DNA of 64,000 nt from Salinimicrobium sp050750585 (GCF_050750585.1 NZ_JBOJLM010000003.1:186001-250000), one strand, 5' to 3'. Counted from the stretch's first letter, positions 1 to 9,133 are shown. Notes: generated by a model not told the origin, from the letters alone. Translations and numbers: made by a program.

Positions 1-1
1 G

Positions 2-1966
2 ATCATGGCCATTGAGATCAACCCAAGAACTTCAAGGTCTTCGGCTCTTGCTTCAAAAGCTACAGGATATCCAATCGCTAAAATTGCAGCTAAACTTGCA
101 ATAGGTTATACGCTTGATGAACTTCAGAATCAAATTACAAAGTCCACTTCAGCACTTTTTGAGCCAACGCTAGATTATGTGATCGTAAAAATTCCGCGTT
201 GGAACTTTGATAAATTTGAAGGTAGTGACCGCACCCTTGGTCTCCAAATGAAATCTGTGGGGGAAGTGATGGGAATAGGAAGATCTTTCCAGGAAGCACT
301 TCATAAGGCCACACAGTCCCTCGAAATTAAAAGGAATGGATTGGGAGCCGATGGTAAAGGTTACTCCAACTACGATGTTATTCTCGAGAAACTGAATTTT
401 GCCAGTTGGGATCGTGTTTTTGTGATCTATGATGCTATTCAGCTTGGCATCCCGCTAACCAGGATTCACGAGATCACAAAAATTGATATGTGGTTCCTCA
501 AGCAATATGAGGAGCTGTACACCCTCGAAGTTGAAATTTCAAAATACACTATAGATTCTCTTCCTAAAGACCTTCTTCTCGAAGCAAAACAAAAAGGTTT
601 TGCCGACAGGCAGATCGCTTATATGGTAGACTGTCTCGAAAGCGAGGTTTACAAGAAAAGGGAGGAAATGGGCATTAACCGGGTTTATAAACTCGTTGAT
701 ACCTGTGCAGCCGAATTTAAAGCGGAAACTCCTTATTATTACTCCACTTTTGAAGCCGAAATCGAGACTAAAGAAGGCCTGAAATATGTAGAGAACGACA
801 GTAAGGTATCAGATAAAAAGAAAATTGTAGTACTGGGATCAGGTCCAAACAGGATTGGGCAGGGAATAGAATTCGATTATTGTTGTGTACACGGGGTGCT
901 TGCAGCAAAAGAATGCGGCTATGAAACCATCATGATCAACTGTAACCCTGAAACCGTTTCGACCGACTTTGATGTGGCCGATAAACTTTATTTTGAACCT
1001 GTTTTCTGGGAACATATCTACGACATCATCCAGCATGAAAAGCCCGAAGGTGTCATTGTACAGCTGGGAGGCCAAACAGCTCTAAAACTTGCTGAAAAAC
1101 TGGATCGCTACGGAATCAAAATAATTGGTACCAGCTTCCAGTCTCTTGATTTAGCTGAAGACAGAGGTTCTTTTTCTAAGCTGCTTCAGGAAAATGATAT
1201 TCCTTATCCTGAATTTGGGGTAGCCGAAACTGCTGAAGAAGCTCTTGCCCTTGCCGATGAACTCGATTTTCCAATTCTTGTACGTCCTTCTTATGTGTTA
1301 GGAGGCCAGGGAATGAAGATCGTGATCAATAAAAAGGAACTTGAGGCCACAGTAGTAGACCTGCTAAGAAAGATCCCAAATAACAAGCTGCTTCTCGATC
1401 ATTATCTCGACGGAGCCATTGAAGCTGAAGCCGATGCAATTTGTGATGGCGAAACAGTTCAGATCATCGGGATCATGGAACATATTGAACCCTGCGGTAT
1501 CCACTCGGGAGATTCAAATGCCCTGCTTCCGCCTTTCAACCTGGGAGATCTTGTACTTCAGCAAATAAAAGACCACACCAAAAAAATTGCGCTGGCATTA
1601 AATACTGTGGGTCTTATCAACATTCAGTTTGCGATTAAAGAAGACAAGGTCTACATCATAGAAGCAAACCCAAGGGCCTCCCGTACCGTGCCTTTTATAG
1701 CTAAAGCTTACGGGCAGCCTTACGTGAATTACGCTACCAAAGTGATGCTGGGAGAAAATAAGGTTACCGACTTTAAATTTGAACCAAAACTGGAGGGTTA
1801 CGCTATCAAACAACCTGTATTCTCTTTTAATAAGTTCCCTCACGTTAATAAACAATTGGGGCCAGAGATGAAGAGTACCGGCGAAAGCATCCTCTTTATA
1901 GACAGCCTGCGAGACGATACTTTCTATGAATTGTACTCCAGAAGAAAAATGTATTTGACCAAATAA
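2..1966 (+). CDS. carB: Carbamoyl-phosphate synthase large subunit, 3' part (5' end outside window)
   Basis: The large subunit makes carbamoyl phosphate from ammonia, bicarbonate and two ATP for pyrimidine and arginine synthesis. The reading frame is open from the first bases, so about 300 N-terminal residues lie upstream of the window. What remains is the end of the first ATP-grasp domain (EINPRTSRSSALASKATG), the oligomerisation region and the complete second ATP-grasp domain (LGGQTALKLAEKL, then EANPRASRTVPFIAKA). The protein stops shortly after LGPEMKSTGE, so the C-terminal MGS-like allosteric domain of the E. coli enzyme is missing; I recall CarB of about 950 residues as usual in Bacteroidota. 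The family call is secure. A hairpin terminator follows the stop. Confidence 0.96.
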   Translation: MMAIEINPRTSRSSALASKATGYPIAKIAAKLAIGYTLDELQNQITKSTSALFEPTLDYVIVKIPRWNFDKFEGSDRTLGLQMKSVGEVMGIGRSFQEALHKATQSLEIKRNGLGADGKGYSNYDVILEKLNFASWDRVFVIYDAIQLGIPLTRIHEITKIDMWFLKQYEELYTLEVEISKYTIDSLPKDLLLEAKQKGFADRQIAYMVDCLESEVYKKREEMGINRVYKLVDTCAAEFKAETPYYYSTFEAEIETKEGLKYVENDSKVSDKKKIVVLGSGPNRIGQGIEFDYCCVHGVLAAKECGYETIMINCNPETVSTDFDVADKLYFEPVFWEHIYDIIQHEKPEGVIVQLGGQTALKLAEKLDRYGIKIIGTSFQSLDLAEDRGSFSKLLQENDIPYPEFGVAETAEEALALADELDFPILVRPSYVLGGQGMKIVINKKELEATVVDLLRKIPNNKLLLDHYLDGAIEAEADAICDGETVQIIGIMEHIEPCGIHSGDSNALLPPFNLGDLVLQQIKDHTKKIALALNTVGLINIQFAIKEDKVYIIEANPRASRTVPFIAKAYGQPYVNYATKVMLGENKVTDFKFEPKLEGYAIKQPVFSFNKFPHVNKQLGPEMKSTGESILFIDSLRDDTFYELYSRRKMYLTK

Positions 1967-1986
1967 GTCTCAAAAATGCTATTTTT

Positions 1987-2020
1987 GAATGCCATCTTTT
2001 TAAGGTGGCATTCTTATTTA
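1987..2020 (+). terminator. Hairpin terminator after carB
   Basis: A 10-base stem (GAATGCCATC with GGTGGCATTC, one G-T pair) closes a 7-base T/A loop and is followed by TTATTTA. It starts 21 bases after the carB stop. A copy of the window-wide CAAAAATG..ATTTTTG palindrome (1971-1987) directly precedes it. Confidence 0.6.
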
Positions 2021-2044
2021 CAGAGGTCTCAAAAATGTGAATTT

Positions 2045-2437
2045 ATGAAAGAATTTATTTTAATATGCGGCGGAGCTTATGGTACGCTGGCAGTAATCTT
2101 TGGGGCTTTTGGAGCCCACGGTCTAAAGAAGTACCTTGATAACGACCAACTCAAAAGTTTTGAGACCGGCGTCAAATATCAGATGTATCACGCTTTGCTG
2201 CTCATATTGGTTGGAGTGATCTTTCCCTTTCAAGGATTATCTCAAAACCTCATGGGCTGGTTTCTTGTTGTAGGTGTCATATTATTTTCCTTCAGTATCT
2301 ACGGTCTTGTGTTGTCTGCAGCAAAGGGGCGAAAAATGGCATTTTTGGGACCTGTTACTCCGTTAGGCGGACTGCTGCTCGTAATGGGGTGGATCCTGTT
2401 TACTATTAATGTTGCGGGTGTTGTGGACTCGCTTTAA
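2045..2437 (+). CDS. DUF423 family small membrane protein
   Basis: A 130-residue inner-membrane protein of the DUF423 (YgdD-like) family, whose role is unknown. It shows the family signature GAFGAHGLK near residue 20 and about four hydrophobic segments covering most of its length. An in-frame ATG at 1976 is possible but would put the start inside the carB terminator and add 23 residues unlike the family, so the ATG at 2045 (MKEFILICGGAYG) is preferred. The palindrome GAAAAATGGCATTTTTG lies inside the gene at 2331-2347, encoding part of RKMAFLG. It is followed by the decayed REP-associated transposase on the other strand. Confidence 0.85.
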   Translation: MKEFILICGGAYGTLAVIFGAFGAHGLKKYLDNDQLKSFETGVKYQMYHALLLILVGVIFPFQGLSQNLMGWFLVVGVILFSFSIYGLVLSAAKGRKMAFLGPVTPLGGLLLVMGWILFTINVAGVVDSL

Positions 2438-2446
2438 ATCCATAAA

Positions 2447-2456
2447 CCGTTTTAAC
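2447..2456 (+). repeat. Left copy of an inverted repeat flanking the RAYT remnant
   Basis: CCGTTTTAAC here is matched by its exact reverse complement GTTAAAACGG at 2941-2950 on the other side of the transposase remnant. The pair may be REP-type ends recognised by the transposase, which is an inference from position. Confidence 0.45.
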
Positions 2457-2484
2457 CATTTAAAAATGGTGACAACTGGAGAGA

Positions 2485-2941
2485 TTATGAATTGTTCAAT
2501 TCGTAAAGCTTCAGAAACTCATCATATTCCTGTTGAAATGACTTTTTCTGATGGTGTGATTTTTTGGTTTTGGATATAGGAAAATGTCTTTTCTAAAACA
2601 GATTCGGAAACAGAATAAGCAGCATATCCCGTTTGCCATGCAAATTTTTGAGATATTAGATTTGTCTGATTAACATAATGAGAACTACTTCCTTTGATTT
2701 GCTTGATCACTTCCGAAATAGATTTTTGTGGATTGAGTAAAAACAGGCAATGAATGTGATCTGGCATGCCGTTTATAATTCGTACTGGGCAACCTGCTTC
2801 ACGCAATTGCTGATTGATGTGCTGATGAAGTTTATCCTCAACTGAAAGCTCAATTAAAGGACGCCGGTCTTTGGTTGACCAAATGACATGAACCCATATT
2901 TTATTATACGAATGCCCATTTAAAAGAATGAAATGAAACCG
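2485..2941 (-). pseudogene. REP-associated tyrosine transposase (IS200-like, Y1_Tnp), decayed
   Basis: The frame encodes a RAYT-type single-strand transposase: SYNKIWVHVIWSTKDRRPLI at the N-terminus, the metal-binding HUH-like motif MPDHIHCLF, then VIKQIKGSSSHYVNQ and FAWQTGYAAYSVSES. Two defects are visible. No ATG precedes the SYNKIW segment in frame, only a stop at 2942-2944. Near the end the expected HHQKKSFQQEYDEFLKLY is in another frame, with the break at or near a run of six T (2560-2565). A homopolymer sequencing error could explain the shift but not the missing start. A later ATG gives a 94-residue stub. REP-like hairpins flank it. Confidence 0.8.
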
Positions 2942-2968
2942 TTAAAACGGTTCTTATTTTTATGTGCT

Positions 2969-3002
2969 ATTATAGCCACGCGTTTAAACCCGTGGCTATA
3001 AT
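2969..3002. repeat. REP-like palindrome next to the RAYT remnant
   Basis: A perfect 12-base inverted repeat (ATTATAGCCACG with CGTGGCTATAAT) closes a 10-base centre, CGTTTAAACC, that is itself nearly palindromic. Such long hairpins beside RAYT genes are the usual form of repetitive extragenic palindromes. No second copy was seen in this window, so the REP call rests on structure and position. Confidence 0.55.
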
Positions 3003-3081
3003 GAAATTAATAAAAAAATAATGGCTTTAGTCATTTATCTTCATACCCATAAATAGAAAATGAATTTGGCATCGTCATATG

Positions 3082-4050
3082 CTATGTAACCGGTAGATCT
3101 TCTCTCTCTTGTCGTTTTCGATACCTTTCAGCAAAAACGGCAATTACCAGTAGTTGCAGGATGTGGTAAAGCATGATGGGCAATAGGTACAGTGCATTTG
3201 CGGCAGAACTTCCGAAGATCACCTTAACCATTACCGATCCGTGTACCAGGGACTTTTTGGTGCCACAAAATTTTGCGGTAATCTCATCTTCCGTCGAAAA
3301 ATTCAACCAGCCGGAAATTGCTCCCAGGATAAAATAGACCACGAAGAACAACACGCTCACCATTGCCAACAGCTTAAGAAGATCATAAAGACCTACCGTG
3401 CTGAATAATTCTGAAGAAAAGGCTGTACTAAAACTTGAGTACACAATAAGAACGATGATCGATTTGTCAAATAGGCCAATCTTTTTAGAATTTTTCCGGT
3501 CGAGATCCCCTAAAAACTTCTGAAGGAATAAACCAATTACCAACGGCAGAATGATTTGAATAACCAGTTTTTGCACTACTGCCGCAAATTCAAATTGAGA
3601 AGACGATGCCATAAAAAGACTGAGCCATAGCGGAGTGGCAATGATACCTAAAAGTCCTGAAAGACTTGCATTAAAGATTGCTGTGGGTATATTTCCACGG
3701 GCTAAAGAAACCATGACAATAGAAGAGCTTACCGTAGATGGCAGCGCTCCCAGAAAGAACAGCGCGAGCCACAGCGACGAATTTGTGCCACCCTCAAAAA
3801 AGGGCGCAAACGCAAGTGCGAGTAAAGGGAAAAACACAAATGTGGTAAGCTGCACCAGGATATGGACCTTGTAATTGTACAGCCCGGCTTTAAATTCTGT
3901 AGGTGACAATTTTAATCCGTAGAAAAAGAAAATGAATCCTATTCCTACATCTGTAATGAGCTTGAGGGGTAGTACTTCAGGGCCTTCCGGGAAGAACCAG
4001 GAAATGAGGATAGCAAAAAGCAGCGCCGCAATGAATCCGTTAAACTTCAC
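3082..4050 (-). CDS. Bile acid:sodium symporter family 7-like transporter
   Basis: A 322-residue polytopic membrane protein of the SBF-like group (SLC10A7/family 7, PF13593 type). It has about nine to ten hydrophobic segments. Typical stretches are GIGFIFFFYGLKLSP near the N-terminus, FFLGALPSTVSSSIVMVSLARGN in the middle and GTKKSLVHGSVMVKVIFG near the C-terminus. The substrate is unknown; an organic anion with sodium is likely for the fold. Its start codon touches the end of the upstream thioesterase gene (they share base 4050), so the two are probably co-transcribed. Confidence 0.85.
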   Translation of the reverse strand: MKFNGFIAALLFAILISWFFPEGPEVLPLKLITDVGIGFIFFFYGLKLSPTEFKAGLYNYKVHILVQLTTFVFFPLLALAFAPFFEGGTNSSLWLALFFLGALPSTVSSSIVMVSLARGNIPTAIFNASLSGLLGIIATPLWLSLFMASSSQFEFAAVVQKLVIQIILPLVIGLFLQKFLGDLDRKNSKKIGLFDKSIIVLIVYSSFSTAFSSELFSTVGLYDLLKLLAMVSVLFFVVYFILGAISGWLNFSTEDEITAKFCGTKKSLVHGSVMVKVIFGSSAANALYLLPIMLYHILQLLVIAVFAERYRKRQEREDLPVT

Positions 4051-4595
4051 TACGCCTCAATTTTCACGTTATAGGTTTCCACGATGTGAAGATGCTCTTC
4101 AGAAACAAAATCGGTTTCGGTAAATTCTTTGAGACGCACTCTTTTATTGTCATATCGCTTGATACTTTTCGCAAACCTTCTAATGTCATCCCTGGATTTT
4201 AAGACGAGTCCCGGGACTTTGACCGATTGTCCTTTCTCATCTTTTGCAACCATGGTAAAATACGAGGAATTACAATGTTTTACTGCACCTGTCTGGATAT
4301 TTTCGGCTTCCACGCGAATCCCTATCTGCATGGAGCTGCTGCCCACAAAATTAACCGAAGCTTTCATCGTTACCAGTTCCCCGATTTCTATAGGTTTAAG
4401 AAAATCGACGGTGTCAACACTGGCGGTAACGCAATAGGCCCCCGAATGTTTCGAAGCACAGGCAAAAGCAATTTGATCGAGCAGGGACAATACGTAACCT
4501 CCATGTATTTTTCCGTTGAAATTGGAATGTGAGGGCAACATAAGTTCTGAAATGGTTACTTGAGATTCGGCAACAGTCTTATAATCTTTGGTCAT
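4050..4595 (-). CDS. Acyl-CoA thioesterase, hotdog fold (YciA-like)
   Basis: A 181-residue cytoplasmic hotdog thioesterase predicted to hydrolyse acyl-CoA. The diagnostic segment is NFNGKIHGGYVLSLLDQIAF near residues 22-41, with the catalytic-type Asp in LLDQ. CVTASVDTVDFLKPIEIG and the later SYFTMVA strand complete the fold. The C-terminal 50 residues (RDDIRRFAKSIKRYDNK onward) are an extension beyond the single domain. Chain-length preference cannot be read from sequence. It overlaps the SBF-like transporter by one base. Confidence 0.88.
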   Translation of the reverse strand: MTKDYKTVAESQVTISELMLPSHSNFNGKIHGGYVLSLLDQIAFACASKHSGAYCVTASVDTVDFLKPIEIGELVTMKASVNFVGSSSMQIGIRVEAENIQTGAVKHCNSSYFTMVAKDEKGQSVKVPGLVLKSRDDIRRFAKSIKRYDNKRVRLKEFTETDFVSEEHLHIVETYNVKIEA

Positions 4596-4661
4596 TCTAA
4601 AGGTTTTGGTAAAGTAGGTTTATAAAATCCCCTGGAAAAGACCCGGAGAAATTTTCATAAT

Positions 4662-6062
4662 TTAATTTAACTGGTTCTGATTTTCTTCTTCGTTTGCCCG
4701 GGAAAGCCATTTTTGAGACAATTTTTGTTTGGGAGAAATCCCCAGGGTTTCCAATTGATCTATGTCTTTAATGAGGTTTTGCTGGCCTGTAAGTTTTTTC
4801 ATGGCATCATCATAGGCCGTGTTGGTAGATTTTAGCCTTTTCCCCACAGTTTCCAGTTCGTCGAGCAGCAACTTGAATTTGTGGTACAAAGATGCTGCAT
4901 GATTAGCGATTTCAAGAGCATTTTGCTGTTGTTTCTCATTGCTCCACAAAGTGTCAATGGTTCGCAGTACAGAAAGCAGTGTGGTGGGGCTTACCAGTAA
5001 AATATTCTTTTGAAAAGCCGTGTAAAAGAAAGAACTGTCTAGGTTTTGCGCCAGGTAAAGGGCCGGTTCCACGGGTATGAACATCAGCACAAAATCTGGC
5101 GATTCCATCTTATAAAGGTCCTCGTATTTTTTGGCACTAAGATCCTGAATATGGGTGTTAAGAGATCGCAAGTGGTCTTTAAGATGACGCGCCCGTTTTT
5201 CCTGGTCTTCTTCGTTTACGTATTTTTCATAAGCTACCAGCGAAACTTTTGAGTCAATGACCATGCGTTTGTCTCCGGGTAAATGTAGAACCACATCTGG
5301 CAGTAGCTTTTTACCATCTTCTGTTTCGTGAGACTGTTGCACAAAATATTCTCTGTCTTTCACGAGGCCCGACTTTTCGAGTACGCGCTCCAGGATAAGT
5401 TCGCCCCAGTTGCCCTGGGTCTTATTTTCTCCTTTTAGAGCCCTGGTGAGGTTATTGGCTTCTTCGCTGATCTTCACGTTCTGCTCGTGCAGGTATTCAA
5501 GCTGCTTGCCCAGCTGTGCGTGCCGCTCAATAAAATCATTGGAGTTTTTCTCCACCTTTTCCTCAAAGTTCCTGATCTTTTCCTGAAGCGGAGAGAGGAT
5601 CTGGGCGATGTTCTCTTTGTTGATGCTGGTGAATTTTTCCGATTTTTGTTCGAGGATCTTGTTAGCAAGGTTCTCAAATTCTTTGCTGAATTTTTCCTGA
5701 AGTTTTTCCAGTTCTCCTTTTTGCTCTTCAAGTTTTTGCTGAAGGTTTTTATATTCTGAAGTTCTCTCGGTCAATTGGGTGCTAAAAAGGTCTTTTTTGC
5801 CCCTAATTTCTTCACGTTCCCGGCAGGCTTCAATTAATTGATTGTTTACGGCTTCTTTTTCTTCCCGTGCCTGCTCCTTGATCTGAAGTAGCTGCTCCTG
5901 AATTTGAACCTTATATTCCTGATACTGATTGTTAAGCTGTTCATTTCGCTCTTTTAGCACATTTTGAACACTTTTGCCCCTAAAATTGGCCAGTAAATAA
6001 CCTAAAAGACCTCCAAAAATAAGGATAATAAGAGAGGTTGCCAGTAGAATAGGATCTGTCAT
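4662..6062 (-). CDS. rmuC: DNA recombination protein RmuC
   Basis: RmuC limits recombination between inverted repeats and is believed to carry a nuclease-like core. The 466-residue protein has an N-terminal membrane anchor (residues about 5-25, LIILIFGGLLGYLLA), a long Glu/Lys/Gln-rich coiled coil to about residue 210, then the conserved RmuC core with QGNWGELILERVLEKSGL, LPDVVLHLPGDKRMVIDSKV and FVLMFIPVEPAL. A TAnnTTTG-type -7 element is read on the minus strand just upstream (TATCTTTG, 6079-6086), so the gene may have its own promoter although the btu genes lie directly upstream on the same strand. Confidence 0.93.
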   Translation of the reverse strand: MTDPILLATSLIILIFGGLLGYLLANFRGKSVQNVLKERNEQLNNQYQEYKVQIQEQLLQIKEQAREEKEAVNNQLIEACREREEIRGKKDLFSTQLTERTSEYKNLQQKLEEQKGELEKLQEKFSKEFENLANKILEQKSEKFTSINKENIAQILSPLQEKIRNFEEKVEKNSNDFIERHAQLGKQLEYLHEQNVKISEEANNLTRALKGENKTQGNWGELILERVLEKSGLVKDREYFVQQSHETEDGKKLLPDVVLHLPGDKRMVIDSKVSLVAYEKYVNEEDQEKRARHLKDHLRSLNTHIQDLSAKKYEDLYKMESPDFVLMFIPVEPALYLAQNLDSSFFYTAFQKNILLVSPTTLLSVLRTIDTLWSNEKQQQNALEIANHAASLYHKFKLLLDELETVGKRLKSTNTAYDDAMKKLTGQQNLIKDIDQLETLGISPKQKLSQKWLSRANEEENQNQLN

Positions 6063-6078
6063 GAGCTGCAGGTTTGCT

Positions 6079-6086
6079 CAAAGATA
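6079..6086 (-). promoter_or_regulatory. Candidate -7 promoter element for rmuC
   Basis: TATCTTTG on the minus strand matches the Bacteroidota consensus TAnnTTTG and ends 17 bases before the rmuC ATG. No clear -33 TTTG is seen at the expected distance, so this is only a candidate. Confidence 0.3.
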
Positions 6087-6092
6087 CTATTT

Positions 6093-6935
6093 TCAGGTTT
6101 TTATTCTGAAGGATTCGGTAGCGGCATCAAAAACAATAAGGTCTGAAGGAAAGATGCTCTCAAAATGCCCTTTTTGGATAAGCTGTTGAGGCGTATCCTG
6201 TACTACCTCATTGGGTTTCATCAAAATGATCTTATCGCACAATTGCAGCGCAAGATTAATTTCATGTGTTGCAAAGATCACCGCTTTTCTTGTGCGTAAA
6301 CTTAGGTCTTTTAAAAGTTTAAGCACCTGTGCCTTGTGGTACATGTCGAGGTGAGAAGTGGGTTCGTCGAGGATCATTACAGGTGTATTCTGTGCCAGGG
6401 CTCGCGAAATAAGTACTTTTTGCAACTGTCCGTCGCTTAGTTCGTGACATTTCTTTTCCTGTATTTCTTCGATCTTCACCAGGGCCAGTGCGTCTTTTAC
6501 TATTTTTCGGTCGTCGGGGCTAAGTCTTCCTATCCAGTTGGTATAAGGTTGTCTTCCAAGTGCCACCAGTTCGGCTACGCCAAGGTTTTTTGACAGGGGC
6601 TGCTCGGTGAGCACCAGGCTAATCATGGTTGCCAGTCTTTCCGAAGAAATGTTCTTCCTGTTTTCTCCGTTGATCTCGATGTGTCCTGAGAGCTCGGGTT
6701 GAATTCCGCTTACCGTTCTCAAAAATGTCGATTTCCCTACGCCATTTATTCCTATCACAGCCACCAGTTCACCTTCAGTAACCGCAATATTTATTCCTGA
6801 AGCAACTACTTTTTCCAGCTTTTTCTTCCTGTAACCTATGCTAAGGTTTTCAGTTTTAAGGATGATATGTTTCTTTTCTGCTTCTATGTTCTGAATCTTT
6901 AGAAGAGGAATTTTCTTTTTCTTACCAGGAGCCAA
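6093..6935 (-). CDS. btuD: ABC transporter ATP-binding protein, cobalamin/iron-siderophore type (BtuD-like)
   Basis: Cytoplasmic ATPase of a FecCD/BtuCD importer, 280 residues. It has Walker A GINGVGKST (about residues 62-70), a Q-loop TEQPLSKNLG, the signature LSDGQLQKV, Walker B PVMILDEPTSHLD and switch histidine FATHEINLAL. It overlaps the permease gene by 37 bases and the permease adjoins the binding protein, so the three form one leftward operon. The cobalamin assignment comes from the riboswitch and receptor immediately upstream; by domains alone it could serve haem or a siderophore. Confidence 0.85.
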   Translation of the reverse strand: MAPGKKKKIPLLKIQNIEAEKKHIILKTENLSIGYRKKKLEKVVASGINIAVTEGELVAVIGINGVGKSTFLRTVSGIQPELSGHIEINGENRKNISSERLATMISLVLTEQPLSKNLGVAELVALGRQPYTNWIGRLSPDDRKIVKDALALVKIEEIQEKKCHELSDGQLQKVLISRALAQNTPVMILDEPTSHLDMYHKAQVLKLLKDLSLRTRKAVIFATHEINLALQLCDKIILMKPNEVVQDTPQQLIQKGHFESIFPSDLIVFDAATESFRIKT

Positions 6936-7930
6936 ATCACCACAGGTGCACCTACTAATGAAGTTACTGCATTTATTGGTAAAGTGAAATCGCTGCCCGG
7001 CATTTGTGCTACGGTATCACACAGCAACATAAGAATGGCTCCGCCAAAAATCACTGCTGGCAACAGGATGCGGTGATCGTTCACGGGAATTATCTGCCTA
7101 ATGAGGTGAGGCACGGCCATGCCCACAAATGCTACCGGCCCGGCAAAGGCAGTGATGCTACCTGCCAGAATACTGGTGGAAATAATGAGCACGGTACGGT
7201 TACGACCAATGTTCATTCCCAGGCTTCGGGCGTATTGCTCTCCTAATAAAAGGGAGTTGAGATTTTTAATGCTGAAGAGGGCAATGGTAACGCCAAATAA
7301 CCAGAAAAGGCTAAGAATACCCAGTTCGTTCCAACTGAGATCGCCCACACTTCCGTAGGACCAGAAAACGTACTGCTGCAGTTGTGCCGCCGGACTAAAA
7401 TATGCCAACACGCTCACAAGTGCAGAAGTGAGGCTGGCAAACATGAGCCCAATAATGAGAATTGCCATGGTATCTTTCAGCTTGACCGATGCCAGCATTA
7501 CCGCCATAAGTACGAGCAAACTCCCAAGGCTGGATGCGATCACCACGCCCCATTGGGAGAATATAATACCTCCTGCCACGCCTCCAAAGATAGTAGCTCC
7601 CATGAGTACAAGAGCTACCCCAAGGCTGGCGCCACTACTCAATCCCAGCACATACGGACCGGCTAAAGGATTCCTGAACAGGGTTTGCATGAGCATCCCG
7701 CTCACCGCCAGCCCCGATCCCACCAAGATAGAGGTGAAAGCCTTTGGTAGCCGGTATTCCATAATGATGTAATGCCAGTTGGTGTTGCCTTCTTCTGAAG
7801 AGAAAAGCACCGCCAGCACCTTTTCAAAAGGGATGTTTACTGACCCCAGGCTAATATTTAAAAGCCATACTGCAACTGTTGCTCCCAGCAAGAGAAATAG
7901 AATGATAATATAGGAGCGGGTGTTTTGCAA
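6899..7930 (-). CDS. btuC: FecCD-family ABC permease (BtuC-like)
   Basis: Inner-membrane permease of 343 residues with about ten membrane segments and hallmarks of the FecCD family: GSGLAVSGMLMQTLFRNPLAGPYVLG near residues 75-100 and AFVGMAVPHLIRQIIPVNDHR, the loop that couples to the ATPase. It starts directly at the end of the binding-protein gene and overlaps the ATPase gene, which indicates translational coupling. With its neighbours it would carry vitamin B12 from periplasm to cytoplasm. Confidence 0.88.
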   Translation of the reverse strand: MQNTRSYIIILFLLLGATVAVWLLNISLGSVNIPFEKVLAVLFSSEEGNTNWHYIIMEYRLPKAFTSILVGSGLAVSGMLMQTLFRNPLAGPYVLGLSSGASLGVALVLMGATIFGGVAGGIIFSQWGVVIASSLGSLLVLMAVMLASVKLKDTMAILIIGLMFASLTSALVSVLAYFSPAAQLQQYVFWSYGSVGDLSWNELGILSLFWLFGVTIALFSIKNLNSLLLGEQYARSLGMNIGRNRTVLIISTSILAGSITAFAGPVAFVGMAVPHLIRQIIPVNDHRILLPAVIFGGAILMLLCDTVAQMPGSDFTLPINAVTSLVGAPVVIWLLVRKRKFLF

Positions 7931-9076
7931 CTATTTGAGCGGTTTATAGAAAGTAGTGTTGTAGTTGGGGAGCAGTTGAGGATGAAAAATGGAGATCATG
8001 TCTTTCAAAACCAGATCGGGCCGCATAGGCGCAAGTTCATAAAATATTACTCCCCCGGTACTTCCTTTTTCACTTGCGAAAGTGTAAATATTCTTCTCTT
8101 GAAAAGCTTCAAACCTGGAATAATGAGGCGAGGCCTGCAGCATTTCTTCGTAAGCTGTGAATTGTGCAGGGCCCATCCAGAAATCGGCTTGAGCAGCCTG
8201 GGTAAGTACATTTTCAAAAGAAAGGGAAAGGCTCCCTGTGCCCTCTGTTTGACCAAAGAGGTAGTTTGCATGAGCATCTTCTATAAAAATGGCCTGCCAC
8301 GAGTTTCCTGCCGGCAGGTACCACTGGTCTTTAAACATGGCACCGGCTACTACATCGGGTTTATCTTCAGCTTTTTTTGCAAGCTCTTTAGCACTTAGAT
8401 AGTCTGCTTCTACCTTCTCAAAAAAAGCATTTGCCTCATCCATTTTTCCCAGGAAGGCGCCAAAGAACTTGATCCATTCTACCTTGCCAAGGGGCGTGCT
8501 CTCTGTCCAGTCGGCATTAAAGACTACCGGAATTCCGCTTTTTTCGAGCGTGTTGAAACTTTTGTTGCTACCATCTACAGAAAAGCCAATGACTACATCG
8601 GGCTGGAGGTTGAGCAGGCTTTCGGTGTTTAGTGCTTCATTTTTGCCAAGCTCTTTAACTTTACCTGCGGTGATGAGGCTGCGGGTTTTTTCAGAAGAGA
8701 TATAATCCAGACCCGGAAAGCCCACGAGCAGTTCTTCGGAATTTAGAATTTCAAGCGCCGGAATATGAGTTGTGGAAGTAACCACTATGTTTTTTACCGG
8801 AATTTGAACCCGTTGATCAAATTCTACGTCTTGTGGTACGTTCGCTCCTTCTTCTGCCAGCAGGTATCTATAGGTCCTGTCGGCATTGGGCCACGGGTTT
8901 TCTACAGTAATGATCTTATGATCTCCAAAATCGGTGATTTTGAGACCCGAGGCATATTGTATTTCGACTTCTTTTCCCTGCTTTGTTAAGAGCGGAGCTT
9001 TTTCCTTTTTGTCAGATTTGCATCCAAAGGAGACGATAAGAAGTAAGAGGCTGTATGTGTAGAGGATATTCTTCAT
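7931..9076 (-). CDS. btuF: Cobalamin/iron-complex ABC substrate-binding lipoprotein (BtuF-like)
   Basis: A periplasmic helical-backbone binding protein of 381 residues. The lipobox SFGC (after MKNILYTYSLLLLIV) makes it a lipoprotein. An in-frame ATG 40 codons earlier exists, but only the start at 9076 puts the signal peptide at the N-terminus. Typical motifs are HIPALEILNSEELLVGFPG and NLQPDVVIGFSVDG. The protein lies first in the leftward operon with the permease and ATPase. The minus-strand sequence TACTTTTG, ending a few bases before the ATG, resembles a -7 element and would make the message nearly leaderless. Ligand is inferred from the divergent riboswitch-controlled receptor. Confidence 0.84.
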   Translation of the reverse strand: MKNILYTYSLLLLIVSFGCKSDKKEKAPLLTKQGKEVEIQYASGLKITDFGDHKIITVENPWPNADRTYRYLLAEEGANVPQDVEFDQRVQIPVKNIVVTSTTHIPALEILNSEELLVGFPGLDYISSEKTRSLITAGKVKELGKNEALNTESLLNLQPDVVIGFSVDGSNKSFNTLEKSGIPVVFNADWTESTPLGKVEWIKFFGAFLGKMDEANAFFEKVEADYLSAKELAKKAEDKPDVVAGAMFKDQWYLPAGNSWQAIFIEDAHANYLFGQTEGTGSLSLSFENVLTQAAQADFWMGPAQFTAYEEMLQASPHYSRFEAFQEKNIYTFASEKGSTGGVIFYELAPMRPDLVLKDMISIFHPQLLPNYNTTFYKPLK

Positions 9077-9133
9077 TGGCACTTCAAAAGTAAGATTATT
9101 TAAAATTTTTGAAGTGAAAAGCCCTAAAATGTT

